A DNA stretch of 64,000 bases from CBDBBY01 sp965205055 (GCA_965205055.1 OZ242030.1:2294001-2358000); one strand, 5' to 3'; shown: positions 1 to 9,500, counted from the first letter of the stretch. Numbers and translations are program-made. The notes: generated by a model not told the origin, from the letters alone.

Positions 1-110
1 ACCCGTCCGTGCACCCGGCTTGGACGGGCGGCACGGCGCATTTGATGGATACCGGCGGTCGGGTTTCGAAATTCAAGAAGAAGTACTCAGGGTTCGGATT
101 CAAAATCTGA
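1..110 (+). CDS. rpmE: 50S ribosomal protein bL31, C-terminal part (cut by window edge)
   Basis: Reading from base 3, the last 35 codons give a peptide containing HPAWTGG, LMDTGGRVSKFKKKYSGF and a TGA stop at 108-110. HPAWTGG...MDTGGRVxKFxxKF is the typical C-terminal signature of bL31, a small protein of the large ribosomal subunit. Only this end is present; the start and the N-terminal half, where zinc-binding cysteines would be found, lie outside the window. The next gene, serA, runs toward it, so this is the end of a plus-strand unit. The identification rests on the short motif but is clear. Confidence 0.85.
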   Translation, partial: PSVHPAWTGGTAHLMDTGGRVSKFKKKYSGFGFKI

Positions 111-411
111 TTGCTTGAGGCTCTTCAATTCTGAAGGGCCTGTCGGCTGACCAAGAATGTCGGCTTCGGGTCGCGCCAAAGGCGTGAAGACAGATGCCAT
201 TCGCACAACCACTCACGCCGCGGCAGTGGCGTTGGTGGGCGAACAAGGCGGACTGACGCTTTCAGCATTGCATTATCGGAACGACGGCTAGAACGAATTC
301 GTGGAAGAATGCAGCTTGAGGCGTCCGCGATCCCGACGTTTGGCCCGAAGCTTCGAGCAGTCAGCATGGAAGCCATTCGATTCCGAAAAGGCCGCGCTCC
401 GCGCAACAGCA
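111..411. other. intergenic stretch between convergent rpmE and serA
   Basis: About 300 bases between two convergent stop codons. A 95-codon open frame on the minus strand (125-412) has no recognisable motif, is rich in Arg and Ser, and reads like chance coding. I see no clear hairpin followed by a T run. Confidence 0.4.
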
Positions 412-2004
412 CTATATGTCGAACACGAGCGGCCGCACCTGGTTGAATTGGCCTGTCGCCCTCAAAGCTTCGCAGATCGACCTGTCCGCCGGGCTGTCAA
501 TGGCCAAGAGAGCGATCGCGTCTTTCCCGGCCTTGGAGCGGCCCAAATTGAAATTCGCGATGTTGACCTTCCTGTCGCCGAGCATCGTGCCCAAAACTCC
601 GATAATTCCGGGAACGTCTTTGTTGGTCGTGTAGAGCATGTACCTGCTGATCTCGGCGTCCAGATTGATTCCCTTGATTTGGATGAATCGAGGCCTTCCG
701 TCCGAAAAAACTGTCCCGGCGATCGAACGCTCGCGATCCTCCGTGACCACTGTCAGCTTGATGTAGGACTCGAATACGCCCGATTTCGCTTGCGTAGTTT
801 TCGAAACCTTGATTCCGCGTTCCTTCGCGGTAATTTCGGCGGACACCATGTTTACGTCCGGATTGGCGATCTTGAGCATGCCGGCCGTGACGGCGGCGTT
901 GAGGGCGCCGGTGTTCATTTCAGCGACCGCTCCGTCATAAAGAACGTTGACGGCCTTGATCGGGTCGTCAGTCATCTGTCCGACGAACGCGCCAAGGTGC
1001 CCGGCCAATGTTATCCACGGAAGCAGCCGCTTCGACTCCTCCGCAGTGATTGACGGCATGTTGATCGCGTTGGTGACCGCGCCGTTCAGAAGGTGGTCGG
1101 ACATTTGTTCCGCGATCTGCTGCGCGACCTTTTCTTGCGCTTCGGTCGTGGATGCGCCGAGATGCGGAGTCGCCACGACCTGATCCAGTTCAAGCAGCGG
1201 GTTGTTTTCAGGCGGCTCTTTTTCGAACACGTCGAAGGCCGCGCCTGCGATGTGTCCGGACCGAATGGCCTCTGCGAGCGCCAACTCGTCCACGATGCCT
1301 CCCCGGGCGCAGTTCACGATCCGAGCGCCCTTCTTCAATTGAGCGATGGCTTTTGCGTCCAGTATGTTCCGCGTCTTGTCCGTCAAGGGAACATGCAGCG
1401 TGACGAATTCGGACCGTTCCAAAAGTTCGTTCAACTCAACCTTTTCAACACAAATATCTCTTGCTCGCTCCACGCTCAGGAACGGATCGTAGCAGACGAC
1501 CTTCATCCCCAACCCCAAAGCTCGCTTGCAAACTGCTGATCCGATATTTCCGCATCCGACGACGCCAAGCGTTTTTCCGAACAGCTCCACTCCGGTAAAT
1601 CGAGATTTTTCCCATTTCCCGGCGCGCGTGGATGCGTTCGCCTCCGGTATCTGCCGCGCAACTGCCATCATCATTGCAATGGCGTGTTCAGCAGTCGTGA
1701 TCGCATTCCCGAACGGCGTGTTCATCACGATGACGCCTTTTCTGGTCGCGGCACGGAGGTCGACGTTGTCGACGCCGATCCCTGCTCGACCGATGACCTT
1801 CAAATTGTCTGCGCGGGCCAAGAGCTTCTCGGTGACTTTGGTTGCTGACCGGATTGCCAGACCGTCGAAATCTGCGATCGCCTCCGCCAGCCTTGGCTTG
1901 TCCTTTCCCAATTCCGGGTCGAACGTCACGTCCACGCCGCGATCATGGAAGATTTGGACCGCGGTATTCGACAGCTTGTCCGAAACGAGTACGCGTGGTT
2001 TCAT
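412..2004 (-). CDS. serA: D-3-phosphoglycerate dehydrogenase
   Basis: Oxidises 3-phosphoglycerate to 3-phosphohydroxypyruvate with NAD, the first step of serine synthesis, in the cytosol. The 530-residue protein matches the long SerA form. It has an N-terminal half of the substrate domain (MKPRVLVSDKLS), the NAD-binding motif VGCGNIGSAVCKRA, the catalytic block VNCARGGIVDE with a following FDVFEKEPP and ATPHLGAST (catalytic His), then an allosteric-substrate-binding region and a C-terminal ACT-like domain (TTNKDVPGIIGVLGTMLG). The start was put at the Met of MKPRVLV; an in-frame start 11 codons upstream (2037) has no family support. serC lies 46 bases upstream on the same strand, so the two probably form an operon. 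Confidence 0.95.
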   Translation of the reverse strand: MKPRVLVSDKLSNTAVQIFHDRGVDVTFDPELGKDKPRLAEAIADFDGLAIRSATKVTEKLLARADNLKVIGRAGIGVDNVDLRAATRKGVIVMNTPFGNAITTAEHAIAMMMAVARQIPEANASTRAGKWEKSRFTGVELFGKTLGVVGCGNIGSAVCKRALGLGMKVVCYDPFLSVERARDICVEKVELNELLERSEFVTLHVPLTDKTRNILDAKAIAQLKKGARIVNCARGGIVDELALAEAIRSGHIAGAAFDVFEKEPPENNPLLELDQVVATPHLGASTTEAQEKVAQQIAEQMSDHLLNGAVTNAINMPSITAEESKRLLPWITLAGHLGAFVGQMTDDPIKAVNVLYDGAVAEMNTGALNAAVTAGMLKIANPDVNMVSAEITAKERGIKVSKTTQAKSGVFESYIKLTVVTEDRERSIAGTVFSDGRPRFIQIKGINLDAEISRYMLYTTNKDVPGIIGVLGTMLGDRKVNIANFNLGRSKAGKDAIALLAIDSPADRSICEALRATGQFNQVRPLVFDI

Positions 2005-2050
2005 GGCTGCAGCCTGCTCCGAATTTTGTTTCCGCACATTGATTGATTGC

Positions 2051-3214
2051 TCAAGCGGCCGCGAACATTTCAGATGCGCACTCTTCGTAGGCCCAGCCGA
2101 CCCAAGGCATCAGCGCATCCACATCGTCCCTTTCGACGGTCGCGCCGCACCAGATGCGGAGACCCGGCGGCGCATCTCGATAGGAGCCGATATCGTAGGC
2201 CACGCCCTCGAGCTCCAGTTTGGCGGCAACGCCTTTGGCGAACGAAGCCGCCCGCTCGGCGGGAATGCGGCCGTCGCTGAATCGCAGGCACACGCTCGTA
2301 TTTGAACGGGTCTGCGGATCCTTGGCGAGGAAATCAATCCATTGCTGTCCTTCGACGAAACCGGATACGGCGCGCGCATTCGAATCGGCGCGGGCGATCA
2401 ATGCATCAAGACCGCCGACGGACCGGGCCCATTCCAAAGCGACGAGATAGTCCTCGATGCAAAGCATCGACGGCGTATTGATGGTTGCGCCCTTGAATAT
2501 CGCCTCGTTGAGGCTTCCGGCTTTCGTAATCCGGAATATTTTCGGTAGCGGCCACGGCGGCACGTACGTTTCCAATCGCTCGACGGCTCTCGGCGAAAGA
2601 ATGAGCATTCCGTGGGCAGCTTCGCCCCCCAGGACCTTCTGCCAGGAAAAGGTTGTCGCATCCAGCTTGTCCCAAGGCAAACGCACGGCGAACGCCGCGG
2701 AAGTCGCATCGCAAATCGTCAGACCGTCCCTGTCCAAGGGAATGAATTCTCCGTCAGGAACTCTGACGCCGCTTGTCGTGCCGTTCCATGTGAACACCAC
2801 GTCGCGTCCGAAATCGACTTGTTCCAAATCCGGAAGTTCGCCGAACTCGGCTGAATGGGTCCTTGCCGGAATTCTGAGCTGGCCGACGATGTCCCTCGCC
2901 CAGTCTTTGCCGAAGGCGTCCCAAGCAAGCACGTCGACCGGCCGTTGGCCAAGAAGCGACCACAATGCCAATTCGACCGCGCCGGTGTCCGAGGCCGGCA
3001 CGATTCCAATTCTGAATTCGCCGGGAACTCCCAAGAGCTCTCTTGTAGCTTCGATCGCGTCTGCGATTTTGGATTTCGGGCCTTTCGCCCGATGCGAGCG
3101 GCCGAGCGCCGCCGCTGAGAGATTTCCAAGTTGCCAGCCCGGAGGCTTGGAGCATGGTCCCGACGAAAAGCAAGGATTGCTCGGCCGCTTGGACGGCCTG
3201 ATGAATTGCGCCAT
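2051..3214 (-). CDS. serC: phosphoserine aminotransferase
   Basis: Transfers an amino group from glutamate to 3-phosphohydroxypyruvate, the second step of serine synthesis; it often also serves pyridoxal phosphate synthesis. The 387-residue protein starts MAQFIRPSKRPSNPCFSSGPC, matching the alphaproteobacterial SerC group. The PLP lysine is visible in TTFSWQKVLGGEAAHGM, followed by SPRAVERLE. An upstream in-frame Met at 3268 is less likely because the preferred ATG sits behind GAAGGAT. serA follows on the same strand and serB is divergent with about 130 bases between the starts, so the whole phosphorylated serine pathway is in one place. Confidence 0.94.
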   Translation of the reverse strand: MAQFIRPSKRPSNPCFSSGPCSKPPGWQLGNLSAAALGRSHRAKGPKSKIADAIEATRELLGVPGEFRIGIVPASDTGAVELALWSLLGQRPVDVLAWDAFGKDWARDIVGQLRIPARTHSAEFGELPDLEQVDFGRDVVFTWNGTTSGVRVPDGEFIPLDRDGLTICDATSAAFAVRLPWDKLDATTFSWQKVLGGEAAHGMLILSPRAVERLETYVPPWPLPKIFRITKAGSLNEAIFKGATINTPSMLCIEDYLVALEWARSVGGLDALIARADSNARAVSGFVEGQQWIDFLAKDPQTRSNTSVCLRFSDGRIPAERAASFAKGVAAKLELEGVAYDIGSYRDAPPGLRIWCGATVERDDVDALMPWVGWAYEECASEMFAAA

Positions 3215-3346
3215 GGTATCCTTCCAGATATGCGCTTCTCGTTGGGGAGAAGTGACCCGCTGACGCACTTATTGGGAATTGGGCTATGGCGCAAGTGCCG
3301 AATTTGGGCTAGAGCGGCATTGCAACTCACGCTGGTCTTCCCCGTC

Positions 3347-4261
3347 ATGACAAAAGCACAAATAGTCGTTGTCTCCGCGAACCCCAACGGCTCGATCATC
3401 ACAGACGTAGATTTCGATTACATTCGGAGGTTTTTCGGCGCTGATCGGGCAACATGGCTTGATCGCGGCTTCTCCTGCGAATTCGAAGTCGACGGGATCA
3501 CGCAAGACATGGATCATGCGCATGAAGAATTCCGTGATCGCGGGCTTGATGTCGCGGTGCTTCCGAGCGCCAATCGACGAAAGCGGCTGCTCGTCGCCGA
3601 CATGGACTCGACGATCATAGAACAGGAATGCATCGACGAGCTGGCTGCGGAAGCCGGGGTCGGAGAAGCTGTGTCAGCCATCACCGAACAAGCGATGAAC
3701 GGAGTCATCGACTTCGAAGACGCAGTTCGAGAGCGGGTTGCTCTGCTCGCTGGCCTTCCGGAGGAGACCATAGAGAAAGTCTGGCGGGAACGGGTGACTT
3801 TGACGCCCGGCGCGAAAACTTTGGTTGGAACCATGAGCAGCGCAGGTGCGCGCACTGTATTGATATCCGGCGGCTTCAAAGATTTCACTGGTCGGGTCGC
3901 TGAACGGCTCGGTTTCCATGAGCACTATGCCAACGAACTTCTGCGCGCCGACGGAAAGCTGACGGGCGAGGTCGGCACGCCGATACTTGGTCGCGACGCG
4001 AAGCGGCGAATTCTGACGGAATTGCTTGATCGGCACGGGCTGAAGCCGGAAGATGTCATGGCGGTCGGAGACGCTGCGAATGACCTGGCGATGATCCAGC
4101 TGGCGGGTTGCGGGGTTGCGTTCCGAGCCAAGCCGCTTGTCGCGGCGCTAAGCGATGCGCGGGTGGATTTTTGCGATTTGTCCGCACTGCTGCATCTTCA
4201 AGGGTTTCACCGCGACGAGTTCGTCGGATCCAGTGACCGCTCGGATCCTTCGCCCGCCTGA
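3347..4261 (+). CDS. serB: phosphoserine phosphatase
   Basis: Removes phosphate from O-phosphoserine, the last step of serine synthesis. The 304-residue HAD-superfamily protein has the nucleophile motif VADMDSTIIEQECIDELA near residue 85, the second HAD motif LISGGFKDFTG, and the third/fourth motif VMAVGDAANDLAMIQLAG with GVAFRAKP. The N-terminal 75 residues form the ACT-like extension usual in SerB. The ATG at 3347 was chosen because the family begins about there; an open frame continues upstream to 3131 but overlaps serC antisense. It is divergent from serC-serA. Confidence 0.93.
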   Translation: MTKAQIVVVSANPNGSIITDVDFDYIRRFFGADRATWLDRGFSCEFEVDGITQDMDHAHEEFRDRGLDVAVLPSANRRKRLLVADMDSTIIEQECIDELAAEAGVGEAVSAITEQAMNGVIDFEDAVRERVALLAGLPEETIEKVWRERVTLTPGAKTLVGTMSSAGARTVLISGGFKDFTGRVAERLGFHEHYANELLRADGKLTGEVGTPILGRDAKRRILTELLDRHGLKPEDVMAVGDAANDLAMIQLAGCGVAFRAKPLVAALSDARVDFCDLSALLHLQGFHRDEFVGSSDRSDPSPA

Positions 4262-4267
4262 GTGTCG

Positions 4268-4290
4268 TCCAGCCGCCGCTGGATGATTTT
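4268..4290 (+). terminator. possible serB terminator hairpin
   Basis: TCCAGC, loop CGCC, GCTGGA form a perfect 6-bp stem just 6 bases after the serB stop, followed by TGATTTT. The T run is short, so this is only a candidate intrinsic terminator between the convergent serB and pckA. Confidence 0.35.
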
Positions 4291-4377
4291 GCCTGTCGTC
4301 AAGAGGCGGGAGCCCATTGACGATGGACGTCCGGCGAACATCGCTCCGAACGCGCCATGCTTTGCTTGGACGATTTG

Positions 4378-5943
4378 CTAGTCCCGTCCGAGCTTCTCCG
4401 CGTTCTCTTCAAATGACGCCGCCAGTCGCGCCGCGGCAATGTCGTAGGCTCCCGGATCATCCCAAGTCGCCTTGGGATTGAGCAACTCCGAGGGCAGCCC
4501 CGGCGCGCGGACCGGCACTTGGAACCCGAAATTCGGATCTCTGCGGAATTCGACCTCGGAAAACGCGCCGTCCAGCGCGGCCTTGACCAGCGCCCTTGTG
4601 GCCCCCACCTCGATGCGGCGACCGACTCCGTACGGCCCTCCGGTCCAACCTGTATTGACCAGCCAGCAAGCCGGACCGTGCGATCGGAGCCTCTCCCGAA
4701 AAAGGCGGCCGTAAACTTCCGGTTTGAGCGGCAGGAACGGATGCCCGAAACAGGGCGAAAATACCGGCTGAACGCCGGACACGGATCGTTCAGTGCCGCC
4801 GACCTTGGAGGTGAAGCCGCTGAGAAAATGCGCCGCGGCCTGATCGGAATCAAGCCGTGCGATCGGCGGAAGAACGCCGAAAGAATCGCAGGTCAGCATG
4901 ACGATGTGCGTCGGATGGCCCGCCCGTCCTGTGGACGATGCGAACGGTATGTGCTCAATCGGATAGGCGCAACGGCCGTTCTCGGTCAGCGTGCCGTCCG
5001 TGAAATCGATTTTCTTCGACCCTTCGTCAAAAGCGACGTTTTCCAGAATCGTTCCGAACATGGACGTCGCGGCGAAGATTTCAGGTTCGTCGCTTCCATT
5101 GAGATTCAAGGTCTTTGCGTAGCAGCCGCCTTCGAAATTGAAAATGCCGCCGTCCGACCAGCCGTGCTCGTCGTCCCCGACCAGAATGCGCCGGGGGTCG
5201 GCGGAAAGTGTCGTCTTGCCTGTTCCTGACAGCCCGAAGAACAAAGCCGCGTCGTCAGGGTTGCCGGGCGCGTGGTTCGCCGCGCAATGCATCGGCAGAA
5301 CGTTTTTGCGAGGCAGGATGTAGTTCAGCACCGTGAACACGGACTTCTTGATTTCGCCGGCGTAGCCGGTTCCGCAAATCAAGACCGTCCTTTCAGCGAA
5401 GTTCAAAGCGATCACGGTTTCGGAATTGCGCGAAGTCGTTCCGGGCGGCGCCGAGAAGCCGGGGCAACATATGATCGTCCAGTCGGATTCGGATGAGGCA
5501 GGTCTCTCTTCAATATCCGCTCTAAGCAGATGTCTAATTGCCAAGGCTTGCCAAGCCAATTCGCAAACAACGCGCACATTCAGCCTGTAAGCGGGGTCGG
5601 CGCATGCGGTCAGAATCTGGGTGATCGCGTTCTTGCCCGACAAATAGCGATCGAGGTCGCGTCGAAGCTTGCTGAATTCATCCGCCGTCATCGGCTTCTG
5701 ATGCTCCCACCAGATGGATTCGTCCAAATCCGGACCGGCGACGACGTACTTGTCTTTTGGAGAACGGCCGGTTTTCTTCCCTGAGTAGGCAAGCAGCGCA
5801 CCGCCGGGAGCCGCCTCGCATTCACCTCTGTCGACCGATTGGCCTGCCAGAAACTCCGCGCTTGGATTGACGAATGCTTCGCGATCGGACGATCGTCGGG
5901 AGGGCCCTTTTTCTTTTGGAATTTCCGGGCAAACTGCTGCCAT
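4378..5943 (-). CDS. pckA: phosphoenolpyruvate carboxykinase (ATP)
   Basis: Converts oxaloacetate and ATP to phosphoenolpyruvate, CO2 and ADP, the entry step of gluconeogenesis. The 521-residue protein has the family's usual length and motifs: TGRSPKDKYVV (substrate loop), the P-loop GLSGTGKTTLSADP, the metal-binding LVGDDEHGWSD and FNFEGGCYAKTLNL, and NTGWTGGPYGVGRRI near the C-terminus. The ATG at 5943 follows GGAACGGA; an upstream Met at 6027 is unlikely to be used. It stands alone, convergent with serB and in the same orientation as the transporter gene upstream. Confidence 0.94.
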   Translation of the reverse strand: MAAVCPEIPKEKGPSRRSSDREAFVNPSAEFLAGQSVDRGECEAAPGGALLAYSGKKTGRSPKDKYVVAGPDLDESIWWEHQKPMTADEFSKLRRDLDRYLSGKNAITQILTACADPAYRLNVRVVCELAWQALAIRHLLRADIEERPASSESDWTIICCPGFSAPPGTTSRNSETVIALNFAERTVLICGTGYAGEIKKSVFTVLNYILPRKNVLPMHCAANHAPGNPDDAALFFGLSGTGKTTLSADPRRILVGDDEHGWSDGGIFNFEGGCYAKTLNLNGSDEPEIFAATSMFGTILENVAFDEGSKKIDFTDGTLTENGRCAYPIEHIPFASSTGRAGHPTHIVMLTCDSFGVLPPIARLDSDQAAAHFLSGFTSKVGGTERSVSGVQPVFSPCFGHPFLPLKPEVYGRLFRERLRSHGPACWLVNTGWTGGPYGVGRRIEVGATRALVKAALDGAFSEVEFRRDPNFGFQVPVRAPGLPSELLNPKATWDDPGAYDIAAARLAASFEENAEKLGRD

Positions 5944-6037
5944 GGTTCCGTTCCAATCAGTGTTTTCCGATGACTCGATTGGCCGATGCGGACAAAAAGC
6001 GATTCCAAGAGTGCTGTGCTGCAGCAATTTGTCGTTT

Positions 6038-6066
6038 CAATAAAGCAGGCACTGCAAGCATTTCAA
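6038..6066 (-). promoter_or_regulatory. candidate pckA promoter
   Basis: On the minus strand TTGAAA (6066-6061) is followed after 16-17 bases by TTTATT/TTATTG (6044-6038), about 95 bases before the pckA ATG. This resembles a sigma-70 promoter with a good -35 and a weak -10. Confidence 0.3.
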
Positions 6067-6121
6067 CCGGAAACTCTGCAGGCGGCGCGAAAAACAAAGT
6101 TGTGACCTGCCGGAGCGCGAT

Positions 6122-6760
6122 TTAAGCGGCGTTCGCGACCGGCAGTCTCTTGGAGATCGCCCTGAACGGGCCCAGAGCAACAAGGGCAATGGATGCTTTC
6201 ACGATCAGGTCGGCGAGCGCAAGCCCAACCCATACAGGAACCGGCGGGCCAATTCCGAAGAGAGAGGCTGGCTCATTGGCCCACGCGACATCGTTCGACG
6301 GTTCGACGAAAGAAAATTGCGCCGAAAACGCGATTCCGAAAAACAAAAAGGTGTCGACTGTCGAGCCGACCGCTGAAGAAACAAGCGGAGCTTTCCACCA
6401 TTCGCGGTCGCGCAACTTGTCGAATATGAAAATATCCAGCAGCTGCGCGACCAAGAACGCAGTGCCTGATCCCAAGGCGATGCGCAGAGTGACGAGAGGC
6501 CCGTCCGGCCCGTCCAAGAAGGATCCCGCGAGAGAGCACAGCACTCCGACCGCGAAACCGGCGACGACGACTTGCCGCGCCGAACGGACCCCGTAGACGC
6601 GGTTCATGACGTCCGTGACGAGAAAGGCGAACGGATAAACGAATGCGCCCCAAGTCAGCCAGTTCCCTACGAGGAACTGGACGAGCACATTGGAAGCGAC
6701 AACGAGCGCCGCCATCGCCGCGATGCCCCAAGCAACGGAACGGTTCATTTCCATATCCAA
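6122..6760 (-). CDS. yhhQ: YhhQ-family (VUT) queuosine precursor transporter
   Basis: Integral inner-membrane protein of 212 residues with about six hydrophobic segments. The family motif FAFLVTDVMNRVYG near residue 45 and the later ALGSGTAFLVAQLLDIFIF and STVDTFLFFGIAF stretches are typical of YhhQ/DUF165 proteins, which import 7-cyano-7-deazaguanine or related precursors for queuosine in tRNA. Three nearby Met codons (6760, 6754, 6748) could start the protein; I kept the longest. It lies upstream of pckA on the same strand with a 178-base gap, so it is probably a separate unit. The transported species is inferred from the family. Confidence 0.85.
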   Translation of the reverse strand: MDMEMNRSVAWGIAAMAALVVASNVLVQFLVGNWLTWGAFVYPFAFLVTDVMNRVYGVRSARQVVVAGFAVGVLCSLAGSFLDGPDGPLVTLRIALGSGTAFLVAQLLDIFIFDKLRDREWWKAPLVSSAVGSTVDTFLFFGIAFSAQFSFVEPSNDVAWANEPASLFGIGPPVPVWVGLALADLIVKASIALVALGPFRAISKRLPVANAA

Positions 6761-6825
6761 ATCTGATTCTGCGAATCGGCCGGGATTTTCAGCTCAAAAA
6801 GAGCGGCCCGCTCCGAGGCGAAAGT

Positions 6826-8010
6826 TCAGAGGCCTGCCTCCATCATGGCTTCCGCGAGGACAGGGACCGAGTCTCCATTGAGTCCGGCAATGTTCACGCG
6901 GCTGTCCCCGACCATGTAAATCCCTTTTTCCCGACGCATGAAGGCGACCTGTTCCGGCGTCGCTCCAAGCAGCGAAAACATGCCTTTGTGCGACTTCAGG
7001 AACGCGAACCTGTCCGAGTTCGACCGGCGCTGGAGCTCCTGCACGAGCTGTGCTCTCAATTGCTGCATGCTTGTCCGGATATCCGCGACTTCGCTTTCCC
7101 AGTCGGCCCTGAGCTGTTCGTCCTGGAGAACCATCGTCACCAGACGCGAGCCGTGGTCCGGAGGAAAGGAGAAATTCTGCCGATTGATGTGCGCGAGGTT
7201 CGACTGGGTCAGATCGCGGGTCTTCCGGTCGGGCGCGATCGCGAACAGTATTCCTGTTCGCTCCTTGTATATGCCGAAATTCTTCGAGCAGCTCGCGGCG
7301 ATCAGCGTCTCGGGACATTGGCCGGCGAGAATCCGCAGGCCGGCGGCGTCCTCTTCCAATCCGTCGCCGAATCCTTGGTACGCGATATCCATGATCGGGA
7401 GCAGCTTGCGCTCGATCAACAGTTCGACGAGGGTTCGCCATTGCAAAAGATCAAGGTTCGCTCCCGTCGGGTTGTGGCAGCACCCGTGCAGAATGACTGC
7501 GTCGCCGGGCTCTGCTTTTCCGAGATCCGAAAGCATCGCTTCAAAAGCGACGCCCTTCGTCTCGCTGTCGAAATAACTGTATTCGCTCACGCGGAATGAA
7601 AGATGGCGCGCCATGGTGTTGTGGTTCGGCCACGACGGAGACGAAATATGGACCGTCGCGTCCGGCGCCGCGAACTTCAGCAATTCCAGCGCCTGCCGAA
7701 CGGCGCCGGTTCCGCCCGGCGTGTGCGCGGCCGCGATTCGATCTTTCTCGACCGCGCCGCCCAGCACCAGATCGGTCATGGACCGCAAATAGCCCGGGTC
7801 CCCTGCCATCGAGGTGTAAGCCTTGGTCGTTTCGCGATCCCAAAGCGTTTTCTCGGCCGACTTCACCGCTCTCATGATCGGCGTGTTTCCGCTGGCGTCG
7901 CGGTACACCCCGACACCCAGATCGACCTTCCGTTCTCTCGGGTCGTCTCTGAATTCCTGAATCAGCGCAATGATCTTGTCAGGCGGGCGGGATTCCAGTG
8001 AGCCTAGCAT
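6826..8010 (-). CDS. aromatic/aspartate aminotransferase (class I)
   Basis: PLP-dependent transaminase of 394 residues, group I-alpha (AspC/TyrB type). The start MLGSLESRPPDKIIALIQEF and KVDLGVGVYRDASGNTPIM match the family. The PLP region has LHGCCHNPTGANLD, MDIAYQGFGDGLEEDA and the Schiff-base lysine in AASCSKNFGIYKERTG. It moves amino groups between aspartate or an aromatic amino acid and 2-oxoacids; the precise preference cannot be read from sequence. The ATG at 8010 overlaps the end of the upstream GNAT gene by 7 bases, and that gene overlaps sseA by 4, so the three are translationally coupled. Confidence 0.9.
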   Translation of the reverse strand: MLGSLESRPPDKIIALIQEFRDDPRERKVDLGVGVYRDASGNTPIMRAVKSAEKTLWDRETTKAYTSMAGDPGYLRSMTDLVLGGAVEKDRIAAAHTPGGTGAVRQALELLKFAAPDATVHISSPSWPNHNTMARHLSFRVSEYSYFDSETKGVAFEAMLSDLGKAEPGDAVILHGCCHNPTGANLDLLQWRTLVELLIERKLLPIMDIAYQGFGDGLEEDAAGLRILAGQCPETLIAASCSKNFGIYKERTGILFAIAPDRKTRDLTQSNLAHINRQNFSFPPDHGSRLVTMVLQDEQLRADWESEVADIRTSMQQLRAQLVQELQRRSNSDRFAFLKSHKGMFSLLGATPEQVAFMRREKGIYMVGDSRVNIAGLNGDSVPVLAEAMMEAGL

Positions 8011-8582
8011 TGTTCGACCTTTCTCGGCATGGCGGATCGGTATTCGCGCTTGAGCACGCGCTCCTTTGATTCGGTGCGAATCGGCGTGAATCCGGAATTC
8101 ACATACAGCCCTATAGCCCTCGGATGATCCAGTGAGCAAGTGTTGACCGCGAGTTTGCTCACGCCTCCTTGACTCCATCCGCGCTGGATCGCGGCGCTCA
8201 GAAGCCACGATCCCAGCCCGCGCCCGACGGCTTCCGCCACAAGCCCGAAGTAAGCGATTTCGCAGACGCCCCGCTTGCGTGAATCCAGCAAATAGAACCC
8301 TTGCGGCCACCCGTCCCGTATCATCGCGCCAAGCAGCATGTCGGGGCTGCGGAGGAACCCGGCCGCTTCCTCCGGGTCGAGTTCGTGCATGTCATCCCAT
8401 GCGTAATTGCGGCCCACCGCGTCGTAGAGGCTGAAGAACCACCACGCGGGCGGCTCGCGGCATTCAATCAGATGAACCGACTCGCCCTGCGGAGGCTTGC
8501 GAGGCTTCGACCTCGTGGGCGATTTCATTTCGAGCCAAGTGATTTCGTATCTGACTGTTGAACCTGCCGGGAAGACCTTCAT
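8004..8582 (-). CDS. GNAT-family N-acetyltransferase
   Basis: A 192-residue protein with the acetyl-CoA-binding motif of the GNAT fold (AYFGLVAEAVGRGLGSWLL around residues 125-145) followed by LAVNTCSLDHPRAIGLYVNSGFTP, the usual motif B. It probably acetylates a small molecule or protein N-terminus in the cytosol; the substrate is unknown. The ATG overlaps the sseA stop by four bases (ATGA) and its own end overlaps the aminotransferase start, which places it in an operon with a sulfurtransferase and a transaminase. This could hint at an amino acid substrate, but that is inference. Confidence 0.85.
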   Translation of the reverse strand: MKVFPAGSTVRYEITWLEMKSPTRSKPRKPPQGESVHLIECREPPAWWFFSLYDAVGRNYAWDDMHELDPEEAAGFLRSPDMLLGAMIRDGWPQGFYLLDSRKRGVCEIAYFGLVAEAVGRGLGSWLLSAAIQRGWSQGGVSKLAVNTCSLDHPRAIGLYVNSGFTPIRTESKERVLKREYRSAMPRKVEQC

Positions 8583-9451
8583 CCGACAACGACTTCAGTG
8601 TTGCCGTCCTTTCCCCATTCCGACCAGGAGCCGTCGTAGAGCGAATGCTTTTCGTGGCCCAGCACTTCAAGCGCCAAACTGATGATCGCAGCGGCCACTC
8701 CCGAACCGCAGCTGGTGATCGCGGCCCCTTCGAAATCGAATCCGGCGCGTTCAAGTACGGCTTGAAGTTCTTTCGGGTTCTTCAATGTCTGGTTCGGGTT
8801 CAGGAGCGAAGTGAACGGCACGTTGATTGCGCCCGGCATATGTCCGAGCCTGAGCCCCGGCCGCGGTTCGGGCGCTTCGCCCCTGAACCGCGCGGCGGGC
8901 CGGGCATCCAGAATCTGGGTGTCGCCGGTTGCGCAGGCACGCTCGACGTCGCCTTTTCCGCAAACCATTTCCGGGCGCGGATGAGCCTTGAATTCCGCGG
9001 CTGTCGCGGCACCGGGCGGCCCGGTTTCAATCTCGCGTCCCTCAGCTTTCCATTTCGGCAGGCCGCCGTCGAGAACCGCCACATTCTTGAGCCCCATATG
9101 CCGAAGCAGCCATCGGACTCTGGGCGCGGAAAACAGGCCGGACGCGTCGTATACGACAACTTGGCTGTCATTGCTGATGCCGAACTCGTTCATCCAAGAT
9201 TCGAAGTCCGCCTCGTCGGGAACCATGTGCGGAAGATCCGAATCGGCATCTGCGATTTCGTCAATGTCGAAGAATTGCGCGCCGTGAATTCGTGCTTCTT
9301 GGTACTCGGCTTTAGCATCTCGCCCTGCCGCAGGCAGATGCCATGACCCGTCCAGAATTCGCAATCCGCGTTCGTAGAGATTCTCCCCAAGCCATTCAGT
9401 CGAAACCAGCGTTTCGGAATTGTCTGTTGCCATTGCCGTCTTGTCCTCCAT
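8579..9451 (-). CDS. sseA: 3-mercaptopyruvate sulfurtransferase (two-rhodanese protein)
   Basis: A 290-residue tandem rhodanese protein. The inactive N-terminal repeat contains FFDIDEIADADSDLPHM and VVVYDASGLFSAPRVRWLL; the C-terminal repeat has ILDARPAARFRGEAPEPRPG and the active-site loop CGSGVAA. CGSGVTA-type loops are typical of mercaptopyruvate sulfurtransferase rather than thiosulfate sulfurtransferase. It would transfer sulfur from 3-mercaptopyruvate to a thiol acceptor. A second Met seven codons in is a possible alternative start. The downstream class I aminotransferase could produce 3-mercaptopyruvate from cysteine, a sensible pairing but not proven. Confidence 0.88.
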   Translation of the reverse strand: MEDKTAMATDNSETLVSTEWLGENLYERGLRILDGSWHLPAAGRDAKAEYQEARIHGAQFFDIDEIADADSDLPHMVPDEADFESWMNEFGISNDSQVVVYDASGLFSAPRVRWLLRHMGLKNVAVLDGGLPKWKAEGREIETGPPGAATAAEFKAHPRPEMVCGKGDVERACATGDTQILDARPAARFRGEAPEPRPGLRLGHMPGAINVPFTSLLNPNQTLKNPKELQAVLERAGFDFEGAAITSCGSGVAAAIISLALEVLGHEKHSLYDGSWSEWGKDGNTEVVVG

Positions 9452-9500
9452 GCTTGCATGATCGCGGCGGTGCTGAATCCAAGTGCGGACGGCGTTTGAA